NCBI GenBank assembly: GCA_029931535.1
Contig: JAQPZY010001665.1
Span: 613,001 to 677,000, forward strand
Length of the DNA: 64,000 nt
Origin: Margaritifera margaritifera
Taxonomy: Eukaryota; Mollusca; Bivalvia; Unionida; Margaritiferidae
Direction: 5' to 3'
The notes below the pieces were generated by a model. That model was given only the letters and a program-made list of their open reading frames with translations. It ran no database searches and had not been told where the DNA came from. The position numbers were made by a program, and so were the translations under genes. Positions 11,268 to 22,879 of this stretch are shown piece after piece. Every line of letters starts with the position of its first letter. Positions within the stretch are counted from its first letter, which is position 1.

Positions 11268-11418
11268 GACTGCCGGTTACGGATAGGCCTTTACTACATA
11301 TATATCAATGACTTCCTGAAGAAGATGCCCAGGAATAATACTCTATTTCTACGCCTAGAAGATCACGCAGAACGGCCAGAGAAAACCATGGAAACTGTAT
11401 TCCAATTTCTAGGTTTAG
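11268..11418 (+). CDS. Carbohydrate sulfotransferase (CHST15/GalNAc4S-6ST-like), penultimate coding exon
   Basis: This 151-bp exon encodes about 50 residues: DCRLRIGLYYIYINDFLKKM, then a segment ending LFLRLEDHAERPEKTMETVF and QFLGL. The pattern of a Cys, an aromatic-rich helix and an L-R-x-E-D block before a conserved helix is the C-terminal part of PAPS-dependent Golgi sulfotransferases. The LRLEDHA and FQFLxL pieces recall chondroitin 4-sulfate 6-O-sulfotransferase (CHST15) relatives. The enzyme would transfer sulfate from PAPS to glycosaminoglycan sugars in the Golgi lumen. The acceptor is TTTAAG before 11,268. The donor is TTTAG/GTATGT at 11,418/11,419, leaving phase 1; an alternative GT at 11,413 has the same phase. 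The N-terminal membrane anchor and the 5'-phosphosulfate-binding exon lie outside, or were not found. Confidence 0.75.
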
Positions 11419-12429
11419 GTATGTTCACACACACACACACACGCACGCACGCACACGCACACGCGCACTCTTTGTCTCTTTCTATTTCTCTGCTTACGTC
11501 TCAGCGACATTGATTCGCTAGTCCCTCTCCTATCCTTTTTCATTCTTCTATTTATTTATTTCCTTCATCATTTAATAACACATACGTGTAAGCTCTCTTG
11601 CATGCTGTGATCTCCCTCCACCCCCGGCTAACACTCAAATCATAATCCGCTCTCATAGTCCCTCTCTTCCACCCCCACCCCTACACCCTTTTCTCGTGAT
11701 AATTCGTTTTTGATATTACATAGGCAGGCTTGGGCTTTGCGCATCAGGCAGAAAAAATCGGCATCAGCAAAATGATAAGATCGGATTCATTTATGTTGTG
11801 TTGTGCTGAAAGTCGTGCGAAAATCATAGAGTTCGGTTTTTTATGCAAATCGTAATGACGTTGATATGTTGCCACGAAAATACCGTATCATTTCTTAAGG
11901 GAAATCGGAAGCGTGCTTTAAATTAGGCGAAAGGCATTTACAATTCTGACAGGATTCATATTTCCGAATTACCGTCAAATAGATATTAATTTTTTTTTAA
12001 AATCGTGCTCAAGAATTAACATGGAAAAGGACTGAAGTAAATTTCGAGTACTATCCCCACTTATATGAAATGTTTGTACAATACATTCCCGATCACTGCT
12101 TATTAGCTCACCTCTGTGAAGTAGACGAGTGCTATTATACTCCCACGGCGTTAGCGTCATCGTCCGTACAGATAAAACCACATACATACTTACATCCTCA
12201 ATGAATCTCTGCCATTATTTCTTCCTAGGTTTTAGGCAACAGTTTTGAGTGAGTTTCATAGCACCTATCCTTTGGGGAGGGTGCTAACTTTGTACACACA
12301 CATACATTAGTTGTACACTCTTGGTTACGTTTTTGCAGTTAGCTCAGGTTTTGTTGTATACTGCATACATACTATTATACATGGAATCCACAAACTTGGC
12401 GAGGGGATGCAATTTGGCTAGTAATTGAC

Positions 12430-14360
12430 TCACAAAATTTGGTCACAGTGACCCATGTTTCATGCTTCACTGAGTTTGCTAAAATGTTGCGTTTTAAATT
12501 TACTTCTCGAGCTCTGTTCATGCTAGAATCATCAAGATAGGTGATTGTATGAAGCACTATTAGTATCACACCCTTAAAACAAGAGAAGGTCATTGTGACC
12601 TAAATTTCACATTTAATGGTTTATGTTCAGTTTTTGCGTTTAGCTCATGAAAAAATCTTGGTTTTTTTTGCAACCTTCATAGATATTGTTAAACCTAGAA
12701 TAATTAAATTTAGTTAGGGTGATGTATCTTGATGAAAGCTATAGCTTCGTCACAAAAGTAAGTCGCTGTGACCTATATTTCACACTTTCACCGATGTTTG
12801 TTTACATTTTGTATCCTTAATTTATTTATCAAGCTCTGTTCAAGCTAGACTCATCAAGCTAAATGATTATATGCACTCACATTACCACACCTTTACAACA
12901 AAAATAAGTCAATGTGACCTGTATTTTATACTTTATGCGTTTAGCTTCATAACCAAATATATATTTGTCACCCTGTATACATACTGTTAGACCTAGAATC
13001 ATGAAACTTGATGATTTAATGCATTTTGGTGAGCGCTACGCATTCATCAGGATAGTTGGTCACTGTGACCCATATTTCGTGCATCATTGGCTTGTTTTCA
13101 ATCTCAAGTACTATTAATACCAGAATCATCAAACTAGATAGTGGTATGCATCTCTGTTAGTATCACATTCTTAAATAAAATAAGGTCACTGGGACCTACC
13201 TTTCGCATGTTATTGATTTATGTTCATTTTTTTGCGTTTAGTTCATGATCAGATAACTTTTTTATTTGTTTTAATACCTTCTGTATAACATTGTTATACC
13301 TGGAAGCATGACATTTCGTAAAATCATTCTACACACTCATCTTAAAAGCTGGTCACTGTGAGCCATATTTCACGCTTCACTGATTTTTTTTGAATTTTTT
13401 TTTACTGTTTATGCTTGAATCATTAAATTAGACGATTGTACACATCTCTCTTAGTTCCACACTCAACAACAACATAAAAAAACCAAAAAAAAAACAAAAA
13501 AACAAAAAAACAACACCCGTGACCTATATTTTACATTTTACTGGTTTAGGTTAAGTTTTTGCATTTAACTTACGACCATATAAGATTTTGGATGCAGTGT
13601 GCATACTGTCCCACATAGACTCATGAAACTTGGTGAGAGGAGACATGTTGATGAGTAGTATTACGCCTTCATTTCAGTAGTAAGTTGTTGTAACCCACAT
13701 TTTACGCTTCACTGACCTGTCAGACTCGTAATCCAAGGGTGGCTGGTTTGATACCCGTTCAGGCCAGCATGGGTCGGCTACTTTGGCGTGTCCTTCGGAA
13801 TGACATTTAACTCTCATTTATTCGGCATGGTATAGCCAATAATGTTTTAATTGTGCCGTTAAAACCAACAAAAACAAAAACCCAAATATCATTTCAGTAG
13901 TAGTTCATTATAACCCATATTTTACGCTTCACCGACTTGGGTTACATTTTGTGTTTGATTATTTCTTATGCACTGTTCATGCTACTAACGTAACGTTGAT
14001 GATGCTATCTACTTCTGTTACTACCACACACTTACAACAACATAAGCTCACAGTGACCTATATTTCATTTTTTGCCGGTTTTGGCTAAGATTTTGCGTTT
14101 AGCGCATGACCACTCTAGTTTTTGGCATGCTGTGTGCATACTATTCTACCTAGAATCATGAAACTTGGTGAGTGGACGCATCTCGATAAGTTTTTCATCT
14201 TTATTGCAAAAAGAGGTCGCTGTGACCTACATAATGTTGTGCTTATAGGTGATTTATTGGGTGGTGTTTATGTTCCAGTCACGAAACTTGGTAAATAAAT
14301 GCATACAAGTTATTATTCTACCCTTAAAACCAAACAAGGCCACTGTGACCTACATTTATT
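12430..14360. repeat. Dimeric ~150-bp satellite with GGTCACTGTGACC junctions
   Basis: GGTCACnGTGACC recurs at about 12,441, 12,588, 12,758, 12,907, 13,058, 13,183, 13,342, 13,517, 13,683, 14,047, 14,216 and 14,336. Two monomer types alternate. One contains TTTTTGCGTTTAGCTCATGA and AGAATCATGAAACTTGGTGA. The other contains CTGTTCATGCTAGAATCATC and CACACCCTTAAAACAA. The higher-order period is therefore about 300 bp. Copies are strongly diverged, so the array is old. Confidence 0.8.
13720..13882 (+). mobile_element. 5'-truncated tRNA-derived SINE
   Basis: The remaining head holds CAGACTCGTAATCCAAGGGT and a B box GGTTTGATACC. A body containing GTCCTTCGGAATGACATTTA and a tail GTGCCGTTAAAACCAACAAA follow. 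It interrupts the dimeric satellite, so it is younger than that array. A ~50-bp piece of satellite (ATTTCAGTAGTA...CACTGAC) lies on both sides. Confidence 0.75.
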
Positions 14361-14933
14361 TCCTTGCTAGCATTGGTTAGGAATTTGTGTTCGTGAACAC
14401 ATAGATTCTTCCATGCTGTATACATCCTAACCTATTCAGAAGGCCTCGCTGACCAGTGAAATTAGACGTAGGAATACATTTGCTTATTCAATTAAAAACT
14501 TTCCATATTAATTACGGTGCATTGCATATGTGATAGGTTACCCACAGCAGGTTAACTATTTATTGTACATGTGAATGAGTATAGGAATTAGATAAGTGGG
14601 CTGCATGCTGAATGCTTTTCACGTCAGGTCCCATCTGTAGGAGCAAATCAAGGTAATTACTGATGCATGAAATATGCCTGTTCTGTTAGCAGTGGCAACA
14701 AGATTACGCAAAGCTTGTGACTGTTACCCAGTAAAATCTGACTCCTTTGGATGGAAAATGATAATAGCTTCTTAAGCAGATTTAATAACAATGATTTTTT
14801 ATGAAAACAAATAACAAAAACAGCATTATTTTTTTTTTATCAAATCATTGTAGTAACTCTACTTTGAGATCATTGAAAAAAAATGAATTTTTTAAAATTT
14901 GTTTTATGTTCTTTATACCCTGGCACAGCAGGT

Positions 14934-15058
14934 ACGTAGGTATGTGCACAGCTAGGTTGATAGGTAGGCAGGTGTGTGATTAGGTAGGTAGGTAGGCAGG
15001 TGTGTGATTAGGTAGGTAGGTAGGCAGGTGTGTGATTAGGTAGGTAGGTAGGTAGGTG
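14934..15058. repeat. 28-bp minisatellite (GGTAGG/GTGTGATT)
   Basis: Units made of (AGGT)n followed by AGGCAGGTGTGTGATT repeat about four times in near-perfect copies. Confidence 0.85.
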
Positions 15059-15449
15059 GTTTAACGTTATGTCAGTACGATACTGGTTTTATAGCGCCTA
15101 TTAATAGCTAACATTTTAAATTTAACGTGATTAAATGCCAAAATGTAAAGAGACAAAAATTGCAAAAAGTACTTAATTAGAAAAGGGACCAAAATTTAGT
15201 TGTGAAGATCGCTTTAGTTTGAACTTGCTGTCTGCATGATAATTAATATTTACAATTGGCTACTGGAGGCTACTAAAAGCTTCGTGGAGGTGAGCTATGT
15301 AATAACTGATTATAGTGGGTATTTTGACTCTAGTGGTTATAGACAGGAAGAGTGTATGGGACAGTTTTTCGTCCGTCATCAGTCCGTCCGTTAGCACAAG
15401 TTTCTTATCGCTACTCGTCCTAAACTACTTGGAAGATTGCAATGAAACT

Positions 15450-18085
15450 TTAACACACATACATCCCATGGTAAATTTGGTCCTAAACGAAAGTGGTGCC
15501 TCTCGGACATTCATTATGGCAACCACAGCGGTCATCTTGACAATCTTGTCATCGCTACGCCTCCTTCATGGATGGTCATATCAATATGGGGTTTTCACTC
15601 AGGACTTCTTATGAGGTCTAGCTGGTTATAAACACAAAATGGTGCCGATCTGAAATCTAATATCGCCGCTACAGCAGCCAGAAAATACCAATATCACAAT
15701 TCCACCTGAACAGGAAGTCATATTGAAGTATGGTTTCCACCATAAGACTTCTTAAGATGTCCAGTTAGTCTTAGATGAAAATGGTGCCGATCTGACATTC
15801 AATATGACTACCACATAGCGGCCATCTTGAAAATATTGTTATCGTTACTTCTCCTGAATTGATGGTCGTATCAACATGAGGTTTTCAATAAAAGACTTGT
15901 TAGGATGCCTAGTCGGTCCTAAATGAAAATGGTGCCGATCTGACATCCAATATGGCCGCCACAGCAGCCCTCGCGAAAATCTTGTTATCACTGCACCTCC
16001 TGAACGGAAAGTCATATTGACATGAGATTTTCACCAAAAGACTTAGAGCCGCGGTGGCTCAGTGGTTAGCGTGCCGGACTCACGACCGAAAGGGTGCGGG
16101 TTCGAAACCTATCATCAGACCAGCCTGATTCAGCTACCGTGGTGTATCCTTGGGCAAGGCACTTTACTCCGATTGCCTCACACTAAATAACTTACTTGTG
16201 TTGTTTTGCCGTAAAACACCAAGCCAAACCAAACCAAACCAAAATATTTATTAAGATGTGATGTTTATTGTAAATAAAAACTGTGCTGATTTGATGTCCA
16301 GTATGAAAATATTGTTATCTCTACTCCTCTTACATCGATGATCATATCACCAAAGGGTTTTCACTAAAAGACTTTTTATGATGTCTAGTTGGCCCTAAAT
16401 GAAAATAGTGCCAAACTGACGTCTATTATGACTGCCACAGCAGCCATCTTGAAAATCTTGTTATAGCAACTCCTCCTGAATAGATGGACAAATCAGCATG
16501 GGGTTTTCACTCTTGTTATCGCTACTTCTCCTGAATGGAAGGTCATATTTACATGGGGTTTTCACTGAAAGGCTTCTTATGATGCCTAGTTGGTCCTAAA
16601 TGAAAATCATTCCAATCTGAAGTCCAATATGGCCGCCACTTCAGCAATCTTGAAAATCATGATATCACAACTCCACCTGAACAGAAAGTCATAATGACGT
16701 GGGATTAAAAAAAAAAAAAAAAACTTCTGATAATATCCAGTTAGTCTTAAATGAAATTTGTGCCGATCTGACATCCAATTTGGCCGCCATACAGCAGCCA
16801 TCTTGCAAATCTTGTCATCGCTACTCATCCTAAATAGGTGATAGTATGAGCATGAGGGTTTCACTAAAAGACTTGTTATATTTTCTAGCTGGTCCAAAAT
16901 GAAAATGGTGCCGATCTGACATCCAATATGGCCGCCATAGCAGTCCTCTCGAAAATTTTGTTATCACTACTCCTCCTGAATGGAAACTCGTATGTACATG
17001 GGATTTTCACCAAAAGACTTTTTATGGTTACTTGTTGGTCCTAAATGAAAATGGTGCCGATGTGACGTCCAAGATGGCTGCCACAACGCACATCTTGAAG
17101 ATCTTTTTATCACCACTCCTACTGAACGGAAGGTCATTTTGACATGTTGTTTTCACCACAAGACTTCTTATGATGTCTAGTTAGTCCTAAATGAAAATCC
17201 AATATAGCCGCCATATAAATCATCTTGAAAATCTTGTTATCTCTGCTCCTTTTGAACGGAAAGTTATATTGACATGGGGTTTTCAACAATAGACTTCTTA
17301 TGATGTCTAGTTGGTCCTAAATGAAAATGGTGCCGATGTGAGGTCCAATATGGCAGCCACAGTGGTCATCTTGAAAATCTTGTTTTCACTACTCCTCCTG
17401 AATGGAAAGTCATATTGACAAGGGATTTTCACCAGAATACTTCTTATAATGTCAAGTTGGTCGTAAATGAAAATGGTGCTGATCTGATCTCTAATATGCC
17501 TTCCACATTGGCCAGCTTGAAAATTTTGTGATCACTACTTCTCCTGATTCTAAATAAAAATGATGTTGATCTGGAGTCTAATATGTGGCCATCTTGAAAA
17601 TATTGTTTTTTGGCTACGCCTCTTAAATGGAAAGTCATTTTGACATGGGATTTTCATCAGACGATTTCTTATGGTGTCTAGTTGGTCCTTAATGAAATGA
17701 CTAGCCCTCAATATGGCCACCATGGTGGCTATCTTGAAAATATTTTTAACTCTACCCCTCCCAAAAGGATGACTATATCAACTTGGGGGGTGGGGGTACC
17801 AATATATTTCTTATTACGCCTCGTTGGTCCTAAATGAAAATGGTGCGAGTCGTACATCCAAAATGACTGCCACGACGACTGTCTTAAAATTCTTGTTGTC
17901 ACAACTCTTCCTGAATGGATGATCATTATGACATGGTGTTTCCACCAAAACACTTCTAATGATGTGTACTTTGTCCTAAATACAAATTGTGCCAATCTGA
18001 CAGCCAATATGTCCACCACAGCAGCTAATTTGAAAATCTTGTTATCGCTGAAGATTATCAGAGATGGTTTCAACACTCGGCAGCT
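15450..18085. repeat. ~145-bp satellite with AATATGGCCGCCAC motif
   Basis: About sixteen units carry, in order, GAAAATGGTGCCGATCTGAC, TCCAATATGGCCGCCAC, GCAGCCATCTTGAAAATCTT, GTTATCGCTACTCCTCCTGA, GTCATATTGACATGGGGTTT, TCACCAAAAGACTTCTTATG and ATGTCTAGTTGGTCCTAAAT. Spacing of the CATCTTGAAAAT block is mostly 134-153 bp. One unit near 17,510-17,590 is only about 78 bp, and a SINE splits another. The 99-codon frame at 15,315-15,614 lies in this array and is not a gene. Confidence 0.9.
16045..16244 (+). mobile_element. Full-length tRNA-derived SINE
   Basis: The head GCCGCGGTGGCTCAGTGG carries an A box (TGGCTCAGTGG), and GGTTCGAAACC is a perfect B box. The body contains TATCCTTGGGCAAGGCACTT, a motif common in animal SINEs. 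The 3' end has GCCGTAAAACACCAAGCC and a short (AAACC)n tail. It splits one unit of the ~145-bp satellite, whose GACTTATTAAGATG sequence resumes right after it. Confidence 0.88.
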
Positions 18086-18251
18086 AAAAGGTAGAAATGG
18101 TCTTATCTTAAATTCGTAAACATTCTTTTCGCCCAGTAGTGCGTCAGTCCGTTCGAAGCATTCTTGTTTTTTTGTTGTTTTTTTGTGTGTGTTTTTTGTT
18201 GTTGTTGTTGTTTTGTTTATTCTCCCTATGACTTTTCTTTAGCGTTTATAT

Positions 18252-18273
18252 CTGTGTGTCAGATAGACAGACG

Positions 18274-18347
<74 letters not shown>
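18252..18347. repeat. (GATA)n microsatellite
   Basis: About eighteen near-perfect GATA repeats follow an imperfect GACA/GATA start. Confidence 0.95.
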
Positions 18348-18845
18348 CTCTGAAATAGGTCGCAATCGATACGTTTGTTACAATTTGACAGTTATCAAAG
18401 TCATCAGTTGAATACAAACGGATATGCTATGCCGTTCTAATACAACATTAAAGAAGGAAACAACCTACTGGTTTAAAGATGATTAGGTTTAATATTGGGA
18501 TATAGTTAACATAGAAGTATAATCTAAAATTATAGCATACTATAATTTCTATACGATTGCAATATTTACAGGTAATAAATTTACATTTAAGAACTATTTG
18601 AAGAAAGGAAACTTATTATAGAATGTAAAGTTCCTAATTATCAAACAGCGGTAACTTGTAGCGTAACATACACACATACAGTCTGACAGACAGACATGAG
18701 GGGTACACAAGACACCTTTTTTTGTGTATCCGCTCAACTGACGTTAGTCACACCCAAAAAGCAACACATTTGGTTCTGTATTGTCATAAAATAGCCGGTT
18801 ACTAGATAATATTACAATATTGCACAAACTTTATCTAAAGGAATT

Positions 18846-18848
<3 letters not shown>

Positions 18849-18910
<62 letters not shown>
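18849..18910. repeat. (TA)n microsatellite
   Basis: About thirty uninterrupted AT dinucleotides. Confidence 0.95.
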
Positions 18911-18911
<1 letters not shown>

Positions 18912-19464
18912 GTTTTTGATTTCACTTGAATTATCTTGTTTGAAAACAACTCTTTGAGTTGTGCATGCTATCAAAGGTAAAAGGTTTAAAAGCATATATA
19001 GTTATGTTTTTGAAGTCAGCATGTTGTTTGCGTGGTATACTCAAATGAAAGAAAAATAACTCTTATAGACTTAATCTTTCCTCACGAAATAACTTACCTT
19101 AGATGTACAGACGTCAAGATCCATTTATATCGTGTACAGTCCCCGTGTCATTATATCTTGTCTTTCGAGTTTCAGTGCAATGAAGAATACAGCACTTCAA
19201 AGAGTAGCATTTGATAAAAATTAGTTGTAAATATTTTCATCAAATTTTTTTAAAGGAAAATGTACAGTTACCATATTCCATTGTTTTCTGACATACCCAT
19301 TAGGTAGCTAATATTACATTACGCGCATTGACTGTCATGAACAGATCAGATTATTTCTGTATTTCCCCCTCATTATCGAAACATATTCTGTCTGCAATTT
19401 TTTTTTTTTGAAAAATTTTGTCAAGACATTGGTGTTATTTTTTCCACAGCGATATTGGTTTGTA

Positions 19465-19512
19465 GTTTGTGGTTTTGTGGGTTTAACGCCATTTTTCAGC
19501 ACATGATGGCTG
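19465..19512 (-). mobile_element. SINE 3'-tail fragment
   Basis: On the minus strand the sequence reads GCTGAAAAATGGCGTTAAAC then CCACAAAACCAC. This is the second SINE tail type in the window and matches the tail of the SINE at 46.1 kb. No tRNA head is visible. Confidence 0.55.
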
Positions 19513-20143
19513 TTGCTGAAAGTCAGCAAAATTTGGTTATAGTGACCTATTTTTAGTTCCAGATTTATGTTTATTTTGTTGTGAGGTTCGTTTCTTACCC
19601 ATCATTACATCTCCAGTGATTTAATTTAATGAATGCATTATCGTAGGAGTTACAACTCAGCATAACCATTACCAATTATATGTCACATGACTGGAATATG
19701 TGTTTTACAAACACAGAATTCTAGTTTTATATGCGACCAAGTAGGTCTTTGAGAAGCAACGGCTGAACATTATTTTTCCCCTCACGTTGTAGATTTGAGT
19801 AGTAAACTTTTGAAGAAGGCGTTGGGGAGAAACGCATTTGCCAACTCATGGATGTGGTCCCGTTACTTCAGGTTTGATATATTAATACTCCCGAGTCCAC
19901 ATAGGTGTACATACTGTATACATTAAAAAGTTGATACTGTAAATATACCAATAGGTGCTGTATAGATTGTGTGCATATATATTTATTTTATGACGCATTA
20001 TGCTAGCAGGCGAGAGACAACGTTGCGCTGAAATATTTCAAATTGGATAAATATTTTAAACCGAAGGGTGTGCATCAAAAATCTTTGTACCATATCTACC
20101 ATATAAAAATGTCACAATTTTCTGTTTCTTCTTTTTTTGACAG

Positions 20144-20337
20144 CAACTCAGAACAAAACAATACAAAGAGCTGCGGGGGAGAAAATTGCAAATACACGCA
20201 GTAATAATGATGTCAGCATTGGACCTATGTTACCCAAAACAAGAAATATTTTGAACGATTTCTACCGCCCGTTTAACCAGAGACTGGCTGATCTACTGCA
20301 GGATGATAGGTTTAATTACGGACAGGAGACGTTGTGA
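20144..20337 (+). CDS. Carbohydrate sulfotransferase (CHST15/GalNAc4S-6ST-like), terminal coding exon
   Basis: The exon follows a strong acceptor (TTCTTTTTTTGACAG) in the phase left by the exon at 11,268-11,418; the split codon reads GCA (Ala). It encodes about 64 residues ending in TGA at 20,335. The stretch PMLPKTRNILNDFYRPFNQR followed by LADLLQDDRFNYG is the characteristic C-terminal block of CHST15-like and related sulfotransferases, where FYxPFNxxLAxLLxD packs against the catalytic fold. The reading frame shows no stop or bias against function, so the gene looks intact here. A likely polyadenylation signal AATAAA lies at 20,459-20,464. Whether the substrate is chondroitin sulfate or another glycan cannot be told from this fragment. 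Confidence 0.8.
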
Positions 20338-21261
20338 TATTAAATTTCATTTCGTTTAAGAATAATTCACCAGGAATGAAAAGTTCCAAACGTGTTGAAA
20401 GTGCTTTAAGCGCGTTTGCAACACTGATAAAATTTTAATTTAATGTTACTGAATGAAAAATAAAATAAGTTATACAACATTGAAAAGTTTTGAAACTAAA
20501 TTTAATGTTTGACCTAGTTTTTTCATGTTCGATCTTGTATTCATTCCTGTTATTGACTCAAAGCTTCTAGAAATTATAATACATTTACATTACAATCTAG
20601 CGTCGCCTCTTTATACGGTCTACAATTTCTCAGAAAGTGCATTCTAAATGTCTTGCGCACACAGACAGGGACAATGCGAAATTTTTCTAGCTAAATGTGC
20701 TTCAGTAATTAGTTCTAAATTGTATCCTGATACTCTTTAAAGCAAAGGTTTGTCTTCGAAACAACAATTCGTCTTATTGCATGGAATTGTCATCTTGTTC
20801 CATTGTTCGTTGTTCAACACGAGTTTTAGAATCTAAACTTTTCATAATGGTTCAATAGCTTTATTGATGGCGAGAGTGTCTTGAAACGGCGCATTAAATT
20901 TTTTCTTTAAAAGAAAATGGTGGGTGGGGGTCAAATCATGGGGTGCGGGTACTGATTTGTGCTATATATGACACTACCCATGTTCCAGTAAACACGTTTT
21001 CCAATTTTCTTACTGAATATAATAGGAATAATTATTCATCTGTCACTCATCGCTACCAAAAGCAATATTCATCAAGTCCGTCTGCTATTCTAATAGTGAC
21101 TGGCTATGCATTTTTCATTAATTTGACAGAAAGGTCTTTTAAAAACGTGTTAGGCTTACGTAGGTATGATAAAGTTATGAACCACTTTCCATTCATTCTA
21201 CATCTGTACAGTTTATCATAACAGGATCTGATATTAAGAAGATTTAAAAAATGTACTCGTC
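20338..21261. other. 3' UTR and intergenic sequence
   Basis: The first ~130 bases are the likely sulfotransferase 3' UTR, with AATAAA at 20,459. Beyond it I see nothing supported; the 92-codon frame at 20,943-21,221 has no recognisable content. Confidence 0.45.
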
Positions 21262-21691
21262 TGGACCGAAAAGTCCCCCCTGCGGGTTCGGTGTTGTGTA
21301 ATAGCCCCGATGCGTCTCCGGTGCATGTCGTAAGTGGCGACTGATTGGAAGCAACCTGTTGGCCGTGGATTGCGACCCATGTTAAAGTGTTGAAGGAGGA
21401 AAGGATCCTGGCAGTTGAGTAAAGGGGAGGCCCGTGAATGGCTTCCCGATGCAGCACACTACTTAAGCCTCTGCGTCTTATTAGACGTGTGGTCGCGATG
21501 TTCCCAGTCCCGACAAATCGGCTTGTCACGCCAAGCCCTAGAAGGTCTTCGTAACTTTCTTTTCTAACTTTCCTCTTTTTTGTATCTCTCTTGATACTAC
21601 CGTTGCCCCTAAAGTTTCCTTCTTTTTTCCGTTTCCTTCTGAGAAGACTTCATAGAAGGCGGTGGCTCAACGAGTCAATCGGGAGGTATCT

Positions 21692-22320
21692 TTACATGAT
21701 GAATGTCCCACTTGTGTATCCCTGGCACTTAAGAAGTGTCCCCCTGTTGAGGTATGTGGTGGGTGGGTGAGCACGGGTGATGAATATAAAGCAAAAAAAA
21801 AAAAAAAAAAAAAATTTAACATTTTTAAAAAATCGTCTGAAAAGAACAAAACCGTTGTCTGATTCAGATGATGAACCATGTGGCGTGGATTCATCTCCAC
21901 GCTTCATGGTCATCCAATCAAAAGATGCATCAAAACCGCTTGCCGCACTATCTCCACTATATTGGGCTGTGGAAAAAGAGTGGGAACGAAGAGGAAAATA
22001 TCAAAAAAAATAAAGACGTTCCATGATATACCGGTAACACTCATCACTAAATTCATCCAAAGGTGTGATTCCCTATCGTGACATGGCGGGAATGAGTGAC
22101 AATGAAATCATCGAATGCATGAAGAACTAAGGTGTCACTACCATCCGTCGAATCCGTATCAATCATAACGGAAATTTGCAGGACACCAACACCTTCATAC
22201 TTACCTTCAATACACCAACACTACACAAGGTACTAAAAGTTGGCTTCTTGCAGGTCAAGGTAGAGATATACGTCTAAAATCCGCTTCGATCAAGAAAGGT
22301 CTAACCTAATTACTACACCA
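21692..22320 (+). pseudogene. LINE ORF1 (gag-like) remnant
   Basis: Broken frames show SPRFMVIQSKDASKPLAALS at about 21,896-21,955 and, further on, TFILTFNTPTL, then LQVKVEIYV, then NPLR. These are the pieces that precede zinc knuckles in the ORF1 of Jockey-type elements. No intact CCHC knuckle remains. A poly-A run at 21,790-21,812 interrupts the start. The protein would have bound the element RNA. Confidence 0.65.
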
Positions 22321-22874
22321 TCTCTACTTTCAATTCATAATGAAGAATACCATCGTATAATGATGGAATAGTCGAGGACTTCAAACCAACTGCAATGATA
22401 TTTTTCTGCTCTTATATGAGCACAATCCTGCAGTGCTGTGTCTGCAGGAAACTTTTCTAAAAGATACGGACAACATCACTCTTGAAAATTACTCCGTTTT
22501 AATACCTACTCTCAAATTGTTGACAGGGAATCAGGACGAGCTTCATTTATTGTGAACAGTAGGGCTCCTCATAATTACATTGCTTTAAACGCAAATTGAC
22601 AAGCCAATTCTGTTAGCCTTAGTTTTCATCGAGTGAAAACATTTTGTTCCATTTATTTACTACCAAACACCAACTGACAACCAAATAAATAAGACAACAT
22701 CGTTCAATAGCTGCCTACTCCATTTGTTCTACTTGGGGATTTAAATGCCTGTAACATTTTTATGAGGATCAAAGTACATAAATGACAGAAGCAAAAAAGT
22801 AGAAGATGTCATTTCCAGACATGATTGTGTCTATATAACACCAAGTCGCCGACGTATTCACATCCGGGAACAGC

Positions 22875-22879
22875 TACAT
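22875..22879. repeat. Target-site duplication, left copy (TACAT)
   Basis: Identical to 24,030-24,034 and immediately outside the left end of the solo LTR. Confidence 0.85.

Larger units (their letters stand above)
11419..20143 (+). other. 8.7-kb sulfotransferase intron, repeat-filled
   Basis: The intron is bounded by GTATGT and TTTTTTTGACAG. It begins with an AC/GC-rich dinucleotide tract (11,424-11,466). It then contains two nucleosome-length satellites, two clear SINEs and one SINE tail fragment, GATA and TA microsatellites and a 28-bp minisatellite, listed separately. I see nothing in 11,470-12,400, 14,400-14,930, 15,060-15,450, 18,350-18,845 or 18,910-19,465. Confidence 0.7.

Noticed and set aside
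15315..15614. A 99-codon + frame
   Set aside because: It runs through the edge of the ~145-bp satellite, and other units do not keep the frame.
16049..16120. A functional tRNA gene
   Set aside because: The A and B boxes are good, but no complete cloverleaf with an acceptor stem is apparent, and a SINE body and AAACC tail follow directly.
21104..21529. A 141-codon minus frame
   Set aside because: It lies antisense to the GC-richer 5' leader of the LINE, which explains the absence of stops.
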